NCBI GenBank assembly: GCA_012842685.1
Contig: DUSI01000015.1
Location: 1 to 35,660, forward strand
Direction of reading: 5' to 3'
Length of the DNA: 35,660 bases
DNA from: Candidatus Fermentithermobacillaceae bacterium
GTDB taxonomy: Bacteria > Bacillota > Sulfobacillia > Fermentithermobacillales > Fermentithermobacillaceae
The translations under genes and the position numbers were made by a program. Position 1 is the stretch's first letter, and each line of letters opens with the position of its first letter. This document shows, in pieces, positions 1 to 7,704 of this stretch. Below the pieces are notes generated by a model that saw only the letters and a program-made list of their open reading frames with translations, did no database searches and was not told where the DNA came from.

Positions 1-257
1 GCCGAAGCGGTCGCCGTGACTACAGCCGTGTTTGCCACCTGGACTTTCTTGGCGTTAAAGGTCGCAACTCCCGTAAGCGCCGTAAGCCTCGTAGCCACAT
101 TCGACATCTTCGTCCTTATAGAATCCCAGGCGCTCTTCCGCTTGACCAAGAGGGACCTCTGTGACTCGAGCCTCTGAAGGGGCTGTCTCTCGATGGCCAT
201 GAGCTGCTGGATGATGAAGTCCGTATCCAGACCAGTCAAGTTGAGAGATATAGCCAT
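1..257 (-). CDS. fliD: Flagellar hook-associated protein 2 (filament cap), N-terminal part
   Basis: The first 85 codons of a gene that runs off the left edge of the window. The translation begins MAISLNLTGLDTDFIIQQLM and continues through MAIERQPLQRLESQR. This is the typical FliD N-terminus: a short G-L-(D/A)-(S/T) segment followed by a heptad helix that packs in the D0/D1 coiled coil. FliD forms the cap at the tip of the flagellum under which flagellin polymerises. The ATG is preceded by AGGTGAG at normal spacing. The gene lies 92 bases after csrA and has its own sigma-D-like promoter, so it is probably transcribed apart from the flgM-csrA unit as a late flagellar gene. The assignment rests on the N-terminal 85 residues only, because the central and C-terminal domains are outside the window. 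Confidence 0.88.
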   Translation of the reverse strand, partial: MAISLNLTGLDTDFIIQQLMAIERQPLQRLESQRSLLVKRKSAWDSIRTKMSNVATRLTALTGVATFNAKKVQVANTAVVTATAS

Positions 258-274
258 AAGGATCTCACCTCTAG

Positions 275-312
275 CCCGTTTCAGTTAAGCTCCGCTTGAG
301 AGACAAAACGGG
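275..312 (-). promoter_or_regulatory. Nested hairpin with GGA loop in the fliD leader (possible CsrA site)
   Basis: On the transcribed strand an outer 7-bp stem (CCCGTTT/AAACGGG, 275-281 with 306-312) encloses an inner hairpin, AAGC-GGA-GCTT (287-297), that exposes a GGA triplet in its loop. Known CsrA sites place GGA in the loop of a short hairpin, and csrA is the gene immediately upstream. The structure lies between the predicted transcription start and the fliD ribosome binding site. The hairpins are seen in the sequence. CsrA binding is inference, and the triloop is tighter than a typical CsrA loop unless the closing C-G pair opens. Confidence 0.35.
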
Positions 313-325
313 TCGATCACAGTAG

Positions 326-352
326 GTATCGGAAAGGAAGATGCCGAGTTTA
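326..352 (-). promoter_or_regulatory. Sigma-D (sigma-28) type promoter for fliD
   Basis: On the minus strand TAAA (349-352), a 15-base spacer and TCCGATAC (326-333) match the flagellar sigma-D/sigma-28 consensus TAAA-N15-GCCGATAA in the whole -35 and the CCGAT core. The -35 TAAA overlaps the csrA stop codon. The site is about 70 bases upstream of the fliD ATG, as expected for a class III flagellar gene. Confidence 0.7.
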
Positions 353-610
353 GGATTGGGATTGGGTTTCTTTAGCAGTCTTCATCCGCGCCTGGAGCTC
401 TTTGAGGTCAAACTCGCTTCCGCTGGCAAGGGCCATCTCGTCTACGACTTCTTTGATGACTTCTTCTCTAAGGACTTTTGTGCCTGGAGGCGCCTCAATA
501 CCCAGTTTCACCAGGGCTTTCGCTCCCCGGCCCCTGATCTCGGTCACCGTGACGACTATATCGTCGCCGATCAGGATAGCCTGCCCCTTCTTGCGGGTGA
601 GAACAAGCAC
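350..610 (-). CDS. csrA: Carbon storage regulator CsrA, RNA-binding translational regulator
   Basis: An 86-residue CsrA with the family N-terminus MLVLTRKKGQ, the core strand I-x-I-G-D-D-I-V-V and the segment KLGIEAPPGTKVLREEV, which includes the basic patch that contacts RNA. CsrA dimers bind GGA-containing hairpins near ribosome binding sites. In motile Bacillota CsrA represses flagellin translation until FliW sequesters it. The start is GTG, three bases after the fliW stop, so the two are almost certainly translationally linked. The C-terminal tail is longer than in gamma-proteobacterial CsrA (about 61 residues), which is usual for the FliW-dependent type because the extension contributes to FliW binding. 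The assignment is firm. Direct targets here are not known, although the fliD leader just downstream is a candidate. Confidence 0.96.
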   Translation of the reverse strand: MLVLTRKKGQAILIGDDIVVTVTEIRGRGAKALVKLGIEAPPGTKVLREEVIKEVVDEMALASGSEFDLKELQARMKTAKETQSQS

Positions 611-613
611 GGT

Positions 614-1069
614 TTAACCAGTCCTTCTTACCTGACTCGCCAGAGCCTTCAGGATACTGTGCTTTGTTGTATACTCCGGCGAAGCCAAAACCACCTGCTT
701 GCCCAGTCTTCTTCTTGGGTTTATCACAAGAGGGGCCTGCAAGTTGGCCGTCATCTTCCGCACGTCCTTGGGAACCGTGACAACTACCATCAGCATGAGG
801 TCGTCGGGTGAATCCACCTCAAGACCGGCGACGTCCGCAGGGTAAAGCTCTGGATCGTAATCCGGGAATACGCACCGCGGGTCCATTATGAGGAATTCCA
901 GGCCCGGCTCGTCCAAAGACTGGAGGAGCTTGAGGCACCCGTCGCCGCCCTCCACATCGATCACCAAGTACTGCTTGTACTCTGAAAACCCAATGAGCCC
1001 GTATGGAAAGGCCAGCACTTTCTCAGGATCCGCTTCCAAGAGCCCGAACCTTTTGGTGAGGATTTTCAT
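614..1069 (-). CDS. fliW: Flagellar assembly factor FliW, CsrA antagonist
   Basis: A 151-residue FliW. Recognisable features are the N-terminal strand ending in F-G-L-L-E, the segment PYGLIGFSEYKQYLVID and the late segment APLVINPRRRLGKQVVL, which is highly conserved in FliW. FliW binds both newly made flagellin and CsrA. When flagellin is exported, FliW is freed to trap CsrA and flagellin translation resumes. AGGAGG lies seven bases before the ATG. It sits between flgL and csrA, the order found in B. subtilis apart from the missing yviE. The flagellin gene itself is not in the window. Confidence 0.96.
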   Translation of the reverse strand: MKILTKRFGLLEADPEKVLAFPYGLIGFSEYKQYLVIDVEGGDGCLKLLQSLDEPGLEFLIMDPRCVFPDYDPELYPADVAGLEVDSPDDLMLMVVVTVPKDVRKMTANLQAPLVINPRRRLGKQVVLASPEYTTKHSILKALASQVRRTG

Positions 1070-1092
1070 GGGTTTGCCTCCTAAGAAATGAC

Positions 1093-1908
1093 CTACCTCA
1101 GGTAGTCAAGGAGAGTAGGCTGGATGAGCCTGGCCCCGGCGCCCAGCGCCGCCTGATAGGACGCTTCCGCTGACTTAAGCTTGACCAAGATCTCGGTCAG
1201 ATCCACGTCCTCCACGTTCGAAAGAAGCCTTTGGAATTCGATATCGAGGCTCTGGAGCTTGCTTTCAACCGCCTCGATGCGGTTGATCTTGGCGCCGTTG
1301 GATGCCCTCTTGGCCACGACAGCGTCTATGGCCCCGGAGATGTTGTCGATAGCTTGTTGGATCTTGGAGGTATCGCCTGACGGATCCTCGAGTGCGTCCG
1401 CCAGGTCTAGCAAGTACGCGTCGATGTCATCGAGGAGCGTCTTGTAGTTTTCAGCAGAAACCTTAACCCCGTCGCCCACCGTCCACTCGGGAGAGTCCTG
1501 GATGAGCACCTGCTTGTCTTCAACCTTCAGGCTCTTTATGCTGTCGATCTCGTCCCTGAGCTGCCTGATTTCCTCTGCTATGGCTTGTCTTGCATCCGGC
1601 GGCATGGTATCCGACGCCGCGTAGATCGCCAGCTCGTACGCCCTTTGCAGGGCGCTGGTTATCTGGGCCAGGCCAACTTCCACATGCTCCATCCAGGAGC
1701 GGGCCCGGTCCAGGTTCCTGAGGAACTGCATGGTCTCTGCCAAGTGGTGCCTCAAGACGATGGAACGCTGTACTCCTACAGGGTCATCCTGAGGGCGGCT
1801 GAAGATCTTCCCCGAGGAAGCCTGGTCCTGAAGTTTCTGGAGTCTCCTTTCCGCAAAGGCTACGTTATATAGAAAATTGCGCTCAATCGCGAGATCCGTG
1901 AGTCTCAT
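1093..1908 (-). CDS. flgL: Flagellar hook-associated protein 3 (hook-filament junction)
   Basis: A 271-residue flagellin-like protein. The N-terminal D0/D1 helix contains a flagellin-family segment (RRLQKLQDQASSGKIFSRP, with QDDPVG following) and the C-terminal helix contains ILVKLKSAEASYQAALGAGA. The middle is a compact D2 domain, slightly shorter than in the B. subtilis protein. FlgL joins FlgK to the filament and is exported by the flagellar type III apparatus, so no signal peptide is expected or seen. It follows flgK after 22 bases and precedes fliW, which places it in the sigma-D-controlled flgM operon. FlgL is preferred over flagellin because the central domain is short and because of its position next to flgK. 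Confidence 0.93.
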   Translation of the reverse strand: MRLTDLAIERNFLYNVAFAERRLQKLQDQASSGKIFSRPQDDPVGVQRSIVLRHHLAETMQFLRNLDRARSWMEHVEVGLAQITSALQRAYELAIYAASDTMPPDARQAIAEEIRQLRDEIDSIKSLKVEDKQVLIQDSPEWTVGDGVKVSAENYKTLLDDIDAYLLDLADALEDPSGDTSKIQQAIDNISGAIDAVVAKRASNGAKINRIEAVESKLQSLDIEFQRLLSNVEDVDLTEILVKLKSAEASYQAALGAGARLIQPTLLDYLR

Positions 1909-1930
1909 TCAGAACGCCCCCTTCGAGGGT

Positions 1931-3331
1931 TTACCTACCGGCTATCCCCATCCGGTTGATTATGGTATCGATCATTTCATCGGCTATGGTTATCACTCGG
2001 CTTGCCGCGCTGAACGCGTGCTGCTGGCGGATGAGGTTGGCGACTTCCTCGTCGACCGACACACCACTTATGCTGTCTCTGCGGTTTCTCAGTTCTTTAA
2101 CGAGGAGCCCTTGAATGATCGCGCCGGTTTCGATTTTCTGGGCCTGGGCGCCGAGCTCGCCAATGATGGCCGTCCAAGTCTCGACGAACGGGTCCACATT
2201 AGAGCTATCATCGCCCGGCGTCAGCTGACCGCCGTTTGCCAGAAAATCCGCGATCTCATGAGCTATGTTACCGGGAGATGCCCCGTCGGGAGATGTCGTG
2301 ATGATCTTGGATGGATCTGCCACTATTTCTGGGTTCACCTTTACAGCGCCGAGGTAAGGACCCGCAGGGTCTACTTCGAAGAACTTGAGGTTACCGTCCG
2401 CGTCCTGGTGTCTCGCGTTCACGCCCTCAACGATGTCTTTGAACAAGTCCTCCAGACGTTTCCTGAACTTAACCACGATATCCGCCTTCGCTGCCTGAAG
2501 GCCTCCGATCCTACCACCGACGCTGGAGATGGTCTTAGGCGAATTGTCTTCAGAAGAGCTCTTCCACCGGATCTCGGTTTCGTTCCCCGATATGTGGGCT
2601 TCAATCTCGTACGCTCTATCCCGGTCTACGAGGGGGAAGCCTCCAACTGTAAACCTGACCGCGTTCCCCTCGCCGATGTAGGTTACCGAGCCGCCCGTGA
2701 GCTCCGCGAGCTCATCGAGAAGCAGGTCTCTGCGGTCCATGAGGTCCGCGGCAGGTTCTTGCCTCGCGAGAGCCCTTGCGATCTCGACGTTCAGGGCAGC
2801 TACTCTTCCCGCGAGATCGTTTACGCGATCTACCAGGCATTTAATGTGTGTGTCGATGTCGTCGCTCACCGAATCCAGCTGGTATGCCAGGTGGTTGAAC
2901 AGATCCACCAGGGACCGTCCGCGCTCCATAAGCTGCGCCTTGGCGCTGATAGAACCGGGATCCGAAGCGACGTCTTCCCACGCCGCCCAGAAAGAATCGA
3001 TGACGGCTCTCAGGCTGCCGTCTCCAGGCTCAGCGAAGGCGGTCTGTACATGGTCAAGGACTTCCTGCTGCACCAGATACGCCGCTTCGCGGCCGATCTC
3101 GTTTCTGAGCACTGCGTCTACAAACACATCTCTGGTCCGCCTTATGTCGGCTACCCTCACACCAACACCGGAGATGTACGACTGCCTCTGTATAATCGGC
3201 TCCAGAAATGCGTCTTGCCTGGAATACCCAGGCGTCGCGGCGTTGGCTATGTTGTGGGACGTCACATCCATTGATCTCTTGGATGCGATCAGGGCCGATT
3301 TTCCGATCTCGAACATGGAGAAGGTTGACAT
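1931..3331 (-). CDS. flgK: Flagellar hook-associated protein 1
   Basis: A 466-residue FlgK. The N-terminal rod-type motif is SHNIANAATPGYSRQ, with serine-arginine in place of the Y-K seen in rod proteins. The C-terminal helix is SGVSVDEEVANLIRQQHAF followed by a typical A-x-R-V-I-T-x-A-D-E-M-x-D segment. FlgK forms the first ring of the hook-filament junction. The ATG follows GGGGGG at good spacing. It is co-directional with flgN (gap 19 bases), whose product chaperones FlgK and FlgL to the export gate. The length is near the low end of the family (B. subtilis about 507 residues), which suggests a modest central domain. Confidence 0.95.
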   Translation of the reverse strand: MSTFSMFEIGKSALIASKRSMDVTSHNIANAATPGYSRQDAFLEPIIQRQSYISGVGVRVADIRRTRDVFVDAVLRNEIGREAAYLVQQEVLDHVQTAFAEPGDGSLRAVIDSFWAAWEDVASDPGSISAKAQLMERGRSLVDLFNHLAYQLDSVSDDIDTHIKCLVDRVNDLAGRVAALNVEIARALARQEPAADLMDRRDLLLDELAELTGGSVTYIGEGNAVRFTVGGFPLVDRDRAYEIEAHISGNETEIRWKSSSEDNSPKTISSVGGRIGGLQAAKADIVVKFRKRLEDLFKDIVEGVNARHQDADGNLKFFEVDPAGPYLGAVKVNPEIVADPSKIITTSPDGASPGNIAHEIADFLANGGQLTPGDDSSNVDPFVETWTAIIGELGAQAQKIETGAIIQGLLVKELRNRRDSISGVSVDEEVANLIRQQHAFSAASRVITIADEMIDTIINRMGIAGR

Positions 3332-3350
3332 GTTGATTCCCCCCGTAGCC

Positions 3351-3755
3351 CTAGACCTTGTGGTCGAAAACCACCGGTCCCTTGGCTGGCGCCCCTCCGT
3401 AGGCCATCTGGGGCATGAAGAGTTTGAGTTCGAACTCTACGATCCTCAGAGCCTGCTTCAGGAGCTCTTGGTTCCGCTCGTTGAGGAGCTTGAGTTTGCT
3501 CACTTTGTCGCGAAGAAGCCGGCGAAGTCCCTCTACCTCGGCGTCTTCTTGGCCAGCCGAACCCATGAGACGAAGCCTCTCTTCTTCAAGAGCGGCAAGA
3601 GCCCGGGAAATCTGCTCTTCCTGGGCGGTAACTTCATTGAGACGCTCTATGTCACCGTTCACAATGGCATCGGTCTTGCGGTCCGCGAGTTCGATAAGTC
3701 CGTCCACCGCCGAACCGATTTCAGACAATATGGAGCTAAGGGTCCACTCCGCCAT
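3351..3755 (-). CDS. flgN: Flagellar export chaperone FlgN
   Basis: An all-helical protein of about 134 residues: a first helix around AEWTLSSILSEIGSAVDGL, then a run of charged heptads through LNERNQELLKQALRIVEFEL. FlgN proteins have low sequence identity, so the call relies on size, the coiled-coil pattern, the final helix L-N-x-R-N-x-x-L-L and position between flgM and flgK. FlgN binds the C-termini of FlgK and FlgL and delivers them to the export apparatus. An in-frame GTG at 3767 lies almost on top of the GAGGAG sequence, so the ATG at 3755, with that site 11 bases upstream, is the better start. Confidence 0.85.
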   Translation of the reverse strand: MAEWTLSSILSEIGSAVDGLIELADRKTDAIVNGDIERLNEVTAQEEQISRALAALEEERLRLMGSAGQEDAEVEGLRRLLRDKVSKLKLLNERNQELLKQALRIVEFELKLFMPQMAYGGAPAKGPVVFDHKV

Positions 3756-3782
3756 ATTGGGAAACACTCCTCAAGGAGGGGA

Positions 3783-4082
3783 CTACTTTATGCGGTCAGC
3801 CAGCAGCCTTCCGAGTATTTTGTCCGCTACTTCCGAAGCATCGACGCTATACTTACCGGCTTCTATCTGCTTCTTGAGGGCCTCGACCTTATCCAGGCGG
3901 ATGTCGGGAATGGTTTCGACAATACTCCGGACTCTGGCATGGTCTTCCTGACTGGCGGAAAGCACGACCTTATCCTGCCCCGCCCCGACGTCCTCAGGCG
4001 AGCCCGCCTTGGACGAAGACCGGACAGCCTGAGACCTGTAGATCTTCAGGACCTGACCAATCTGAGCCCTGGATATCATCAT
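3783..4082 (-). CDS. flgM: Anti-sigma-D factor FlgM
   Basis: A 99-residue protein with the FlgM layout. The N-terminus (MMISRAQIGQVLKIYRSQ) is polar and probably disordered. The C-terminal sigma-binding half contains D-K-V-x-L-S-x-x-x-x-D and the characteristic R-L-D-K-V-E-A-L-K-K-Q-I-x-A-G-K-Y, followed by D-A-S-E-V-A-D-K-I. FlgM holds sigma-D inactive until the hook-basal body is complete, and is then exported or otherwise removed. It is the first gene of the flgM-flgN-flgK-flgL-fliW-csrA unit and has a sigma-D-like promoter 40 bases upstream, which gives the classic feedback loop. Two tandem ATG codons open the frame and either could serve. Confidence 0.95.
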   Translation of the reverse strand: MMISRAQIGQVLKIYRSQAVRSSSKAGSPEDVGAGQDKVVLSASQEDHARVRSIVETIPDIRLDKVEALKKQIEAGKYSVDASEVADKILGRLLADRIK

Positions 4083-4123
4083 GTAACATCATCCCTTTTC
4101 GATTGCCCTTCTACCCACGTTAT

Positions 4124-4150
4124 TAATCGGAAAACGTGTTCGGGTATTTA
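4124..4150 (-). promoter_or_regulatory. Sigma-D (sigma-28) type promoter for the flgM operon
   Basis: The minus strand reads TAAA (4147-4150), a 15-base spacer and TCCGATTA (4124-4131), very close to TAAA-N15-GCCGATAA. Spacing and -10 core are the same as at the fliD site. It lies 42 bases before the flgM start codon in an 86-base gap after yvyF. It predicts that FlgM's own expression rises when sigma-D is released. Confidence 0.7.
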
Positions 4151-4168
4151 GCTAGTGATCGCGCCGCT

Positions 4169-4618
4169 TTAGTTGTCGTTGTCTTTATCCCGCGGACCTC
4201 TTCTCCTCGCTATCAGATCCATACTGTACATCTTGGAGCGATTCCTGCCGTTTGGAGCGACTTCATCGCCTATGCGGCGTCTCAGAGCCTTGCCCGTTGC
4301 GTCCATAAGTTCCTCGGCGCACTCCGCGCACACCCGGCCCATCCGGATGGGCTTCCCGCATATCTCGCAGGTAAGCATGCCGCTTAGGCTTTCCGTGGCC
4401 ACGAGTGAACCCTGCCGCACGAACTTCATGATGACATCTGCCGGAACACCGGTGGCCTCGCTGATCTCTTTCACGCTCGAGCGCGGGTGTTCATCAAGGT
4501 AACGCCTGACGATTTCGTAATACTCTTCTTCTTTCTTGAGACACTCTTCGCATATAGGAATGCCGACGTAGATCATGATCTTCCCGCATCTGCGGCAGTT
4601 TCTGATATCCCGGCTCAC
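4169..4618 (-). CDS. yvyF: YvyF/TIGR03826-type flagellar operon protein
   Basis: A 149-residue protein with two zinc-ribbon-like cysteine pairs at each end. The first pair is C-R-R-C-G-K with C-E-E-C near the N-terminus, and the second is C-E-I-C-G-K with C-A-E-C near the C-terminus. Between them is a small helix-turn-helix-like segment (HPRSSVKEISEATGVPADVI). This matches the family found between comFC and flgM in many Bacillota. Its molecular role is not established; the architecture suggests a DNA- or protein-binding regulator of flagellar expression. The start is GTG with GGAGGGG upstream. It sits 12 bases after comFC, so the two are probably cotranscribed, and flgM then has its own promoter. 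Confidence 0.85.
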   Translation of the reverse strand: MSRDIRNCRRCGKIMIYVGIPICEECLKKEEEYYEIVRRYLDEHPRSSVKEISEATGVPADVIMKFVRQGSLVATESLSGMLTCEICGKPIRMGRVCAECAEELMDATGKALRRRIGDEVAPNGRNRSKMYSMDLIARRRGPRDKDNDN

Positions 4619-4630
4619 ACGGCTCCCCTC

Positions 4631-5443
4631 CTAGTGGCGCAAGGTCCTCGCTACCGTTGCGCAGTAGACCTTCTCCGCTCCCAGTTTCTTGAGGACTCTG
4701 GCCGCCTCATCGAGAGTGGCCCCGGTGGTCGTCACGTCATCCACCAGAAGGCACCTCTGCCCCCGCAGGTTTATCTCGCAGGTCGCGACCATCGACTCCT
4801 GCAAGTTCCTCCATCTCATTTTTCGTCCAAGATCGACTTGATGTGAGTAACGTTTGTCCCGCGCAAGTATGTCAAGGAGCGGTATCTCCAAGAGACCCGA
4901 CACTTCTTTCGCGAGGTCAAGAGCCTGGTTGTACCCCCGCCTGATGCGGCTTCCCGGCTCCACAGGGATGGGGACCACGATATCGAGGGGCATGAACTCC
5001 AAAGCCGCTCTGGCCACAAGCCAGCCCAGCGGCCTTGAGAGCCACCTCTCGCCCTGGTATTTCATCCTGATTATTGCGCTTTTCAGGTAACCTTCGTATA
5101 TCCCGGCCGACCTCTGGCCATCGAAGAGGTAGAGGCATTTCTGGCAGTCGGGGCAGACCGGCAAAGGAGGCCGAAGGGGAGCCCCGCATACCTCGCATAC
5201 CCAGGACATCTGGCGTGAAAGCTTGTCCAGACACGACTCACAGATGCCGGGCGGGGTGTCGAGGGAAAAGTCAGGCCCTCCGTTTCTCCGCGTCAAGAAT
5301 GGGAAGGTCTTGCTTCGGGGGGTAACCTCTCCACAGAGGGCACACTCGGATGGCTGGCCGTACATGAGGCCGGTAACCGCGTCTCCCAGGCTCTTTAGCC
5401 TGGACCGGATGCCTTCCAGCTTTACCTTACCGAAGATCCGCAA
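4631..5443 (-). CDS. comFC: ComF family protein (ComFC-type phosphoribosyltransferase fold)
   Basis: A protein of about 270 residues with N-terminal cysteine pairs forming zinc ribbons (C-A-L-C-G, C-E-S-C, C-E-V-C-G, C-P-D-C-Q-K-C). A type I phosphoribosyltransferase domain follows, with the PRPP-binding motif CLLVDDVTTTGATL near the C-terminus. ComFC is needed for natural transformation in B. subtilis, where it works with the ComFA helicase. No comFA is present here, so competence is not implied. The frame stays open upstream to 5554, but the TTG at 5443 has GGAGG six bases before it, and the conserved region begins soon after, so this start is chosen. Downstream yvyF and flgM keep the usual comF-flagella order. 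Confidence 0.88.
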   Translation of the reverse strand: MRIFGKVKLEGIRSRLKSLGDAVTGLMYGQPSECALCGEVTPRSKTFPFLTRRNGGPDFSLDTPPGICESCLDKLSRQMSWVCEVCGAPLRPPLPVCPDCQKCLYLFDGQRSAGIYEGYLKSAIIRMKYQGERWLSRPLGWLVARAALEFMPLDIVVPIPVEPGSRIRRGYNQALDLAKEVSGLLEIPLLDILARDKRYSHQVDLGRKMRWRNLQESMVATCEINLRGQRCLLVDDVTTTGATLDEAARVLKKLGAEKVYCATVARTLRH

Positions 5444-5575
5444 AGTATACCTCCGTGTGTCTTTCAATGGCTTCCTGGCGCCTGCACCTACCGCGGTCCT
5501 GGGAACCATACTGCGGTACCCTGGAAGGTTGCTGGCACCCCGCTGGAGCCTCAACCAGCCGCGAGTGCGCTTTCG

Positions 5576-5917
5576 CTAAACCACAAAAACCAGGTCCGGC
5601 TCAAATCCAGACGACTCACGAAAAACCGGTCCGACCAGTCCTTCCTCTATCAAGATGGCTCCCAGAGCGTGCGCTTCTCGGTACATGGTACAAGAGGAGT
5701 CGATCTCAAGGCCTACTTCTACGTCCAGTCCTCTTAGGAAGGAAAGCTCCCATACAACACAACGAACAAGTCCTTCCACGAGATAGGGATTGTCCCTCGC
5801 CTTGATAAGTATTTTGAGTCTGGTGCGGTCTTTCCTCTTGTCCCGTAGGGCGTTTGACGCGATCTCTAAGACGCTGAGGACGATGATTACCAAAAGCGCG
5901 ACTTTCTGCAGCTCCAT
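5576..5917 (-). CDS. Small membrane-anchored protein of unknown function
   Basis: A 113-residue protein I do not recognise. Residues about 5-24 form one hydrophobic segment (VALLVIIVLSVLEIA), followed by a strongly basic stretch (ALRDKRKDRTRLK). This predicts a membrane anchor with a cytoplasmic soluble domain of about 85 residues ending in F-V-V. The start is well supported by GGAGG before the ATG. Codon use looks like that of its neighbours. It sits between metK (53 bases upstream) and comFC (132 bases downstream). No catalytic motif is visible, and no function is proposed. Confidence 0.75.
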   Translation of the reverse strand: MELQKVALLVIIVLSVLEIASNALRDKRKDRTRLKILIKARDNPYLVEGLVRCVVWELSFLRGLDVEVGLEIDSSCTMYREAHALGAILIEEGLVGPVFRESSGFEPDLVFVV

Positions 5918-5970
5918 GCAGCCTCCCCCCGGAGCATTCTATGAAGGTGCCCCGGGGGGAAGCTAGCGGC

Positions 5971-7167
5971 CTATATGTGCCTCAAGAGTTCGTCCTTGAG
6001 GTCCAGCTTTTCCCACGGAAGGTCGACGTCGGTCCTGCCGAAGTGGCCGTAAGCCGAAACGGCCTCGTAGATGGGCCTCCTCAGGTCCATCCTCTCGATG
6101 ATGGCCGCCGGCCTGAAATCCATGCACTTCTTCAGGGCCTCGAGGATGTGCTGGTCGGGGACTTTCCCGGTGCCCTTGGTGTCTACGAAGAGAGACACCG
6201 GTCGCGCCACACCGATAACGTAAGCCACCTGGACCTCGCACTCTTTCGCAAGACCGGAAGCCACGATGTTCTTCGCCGCGTAACGGGCAGCGTAAGCGCC
6301 GCTGCGGTCAACCTTGGACGGGTCCTTGCCCGAGAACGCGCCGCCGCCGTGCCTGGCGAAGCCGCCGTAGGTGTCGGCGATGATCTTGCGCCCGGTGAGC
6401 CCGCAGTCTCCCTGGGGCCCTCCGATGACAAACCGCCCGGTGGCGTTCACGAGCACTCTCGTGTCGGAATCCAGCATCCCGGGAGGTATAACGGGCTTGA
6501 TCACGTGGTTGAAGATATCTTCACGCACCTGCTCAAGGGTAACGTCGCTGGCGTGCTGGGCTGAGACTACCACTGTGTGGACTCTGACGGGTTTTCCATC
6601 GACGTACTGGAGCGTCACCTGAGTCTTCCCGTCGGGCCTCAGGTAAGGGATAGTGCCGTTCCTCCTGACCTCGGCGAGCCTCCTGGCAAGGACGTTGGCG
6701 AGATATATGGGCATGGGCATGTACACCGGGGTCTCGTCTATGGCGTACCCGAACATCATGCCCTGGTCGCCGGCACCGAGGGTATCGTGAGCATCGGGCG
6801 CTGTGCCCTCCTTGGATTCGAGGGACCTGTCAACGCCCAGTGCGATATCGGGCGACTGCTCTTCTATCGCCGTAAGTACGGCGCAGGTTTCCGAGTCAAA
6901 ACCGAACTTAGCCCTCGTGTAGCCTATACTCCTGAGCGTGTCTCTGACTATCTGGGGCATATCCACATAGCACTCGGTGGAGATCTCTCCCGCCACCAGG
7001 ACGAAACCTGTCTTGACGATGCACTCACACGCTACTCGGGCTACGGGGTCTTTCTCGAGAATCCTGTCCAAGATCGCATCGGCGATCCTATCCGCAACCT
7101 TATCAGGATGTCCCTCGGTCACAGACTCCGAGGTAAACAGGCGCACCCCTTCTCCAATGGTGGGCAT
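5971..7167 (-). CDS. metK: S-adenosylmethionine synthetase
   Basis: A 398-residue MetK that makes S-adenosylmethionine from methionine and ATP. Family signatures are [13 protein letters not shown] at the N-terminus (methionine/ATP site), the [12 protein letters not shown] hexapeptide region and the phosphate-binding loop [19 protein letters not shown]. Length is full. An in-frame GTG three codons earlier (7176) overlaps the GGGAGG site, so the ATG at 7167, eight bases after it, is taken as the start. The 55-base gap to fabZ is too short for a SAM riboswitch, so methionine-responsive control in cis is unlikely here. Confidence 0.98.
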   Translation of the reverse strand: MPTIGEGVRLFTSESVTEGHPDKVADRIADAILDRILEKDPVARVACECIVKTGFVLVAGEISTECYVDMPQIVRDTLRSIGYTRAKFGFDSETCAVLTAIEEQSPDIALGVDRSLESKEGTAPDAHDTLGAGDQGMMFGYAIDETPVYMPMPIYLANVLARRLAEVRRNGTIPYLRPDGKTQVTLQYVDGKPVRVHTVVVSAQHASDVTLEQVREDIFNHVIKPVIPPGMLDSDTRVLVNATGRFVIGGPQGDCGLTGRKIIADTYGGFARHGGGAFSGKDPSKVDRSGAYAARYAAKNIVASGLAKECEVQVAYVIGVARPVSLFVDTKGTGKVPDQHILEALKKCMDFRPAAIIERMDLRRPIYEAVSAYGHFGRTDVDLPWEKLDLKDELLRHI

Positions 7168-7222
7168 CAAGAACACCTCCCTTAGCTTTCCGGCTTGCTT
7201 CGACTCGCCCTTGGCTGTCCGC

Positions 7223-7654
7223 TCACTTCTGGATGGCGAACAAGATGGTAGCCGAAGCTACCTCTTCGCCACCCATAGTGACTCTCCCGCGCGCTCTTCC
7301 CACGCCCAACCGCATGGATTCCAGGACGATATCCGCCCTCAAGGTATCCCCCGGGCGGACGGGCCGGCGAAACCGCGCGGATTCGATGCCTGCGAGATAC
7401 GCCAGCTTTCCTCTAAACTCCTCTCTCGATAGCACGGCCAGAGCTCCTGTCTGTGCAAGCATCTCCAATACTATCACGCCCGGCAAGATAGGATACCCCG
7501 GAAAATGTCCTTGGAGGATGGGAAGATCGTGAGGCACATCGTATTCTGCCGATGCGCCCTTCTCGGGGTCGATGGAGATGATCCGCGTGACAAAAAGAAA
7601 AGGCGGCCGGTGAGGTAGAATGTCCTCAGGGGCCGGATACTTCTTATCGTCCAA
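7223..7654 (-). CDS. fabZ: 3-hydroxyacyl-ACP dehydratase FabZ
   Basis: A 143-residue hot-dog fold dehydratase of type II fatty acid synthesis. The catalytic pair is His50 in [12 protein letters not shown] and Glu64 in V-I-V-L-E-M-L-A-Q, exactly 14 residues apart as in characterised FabZ. The N-terminal I-L-P-H-R-P-P-F-L segment is also typical. The start is TTG, with GGGAG about ten bases upstream. Location after the flhO-flhP cluster matches B. subtilis, where fabZ (ywpB) is likewise next to flhP. This is a housekeeping enzyme acting in the cytoplasm. Confidence 0.96.
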   Translation of the reverse strand: MDDKKYPAPEDILPHRPPFLFVTRIISIDPEKGASAEYDVPHDLPILQGHFPGYPILPGVIVLEMLAQTGALAVLSREEFRGKLAYLAGIESARFRRPVRPGDTLRADIVLESMRLGVGRARGRVTMGGEEVASATILFAIQK

Positions 7655-7704
7655 AACTCACCATCTCCCGGAGCGGCGCGTAAGCGCGCCACTTTCTCAA
7701 AGAG

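Noticed and set aside
1877-3274. A 465-codon open frame on the plus strand
   Set aside because: It mirrors flgK on the opposite strand and has no domain signature.
7168-7222. SAM riboswitch in front of metK
   Set aside because: The gap to fabZ is only 55 bases and shows no aptamer-like helices.
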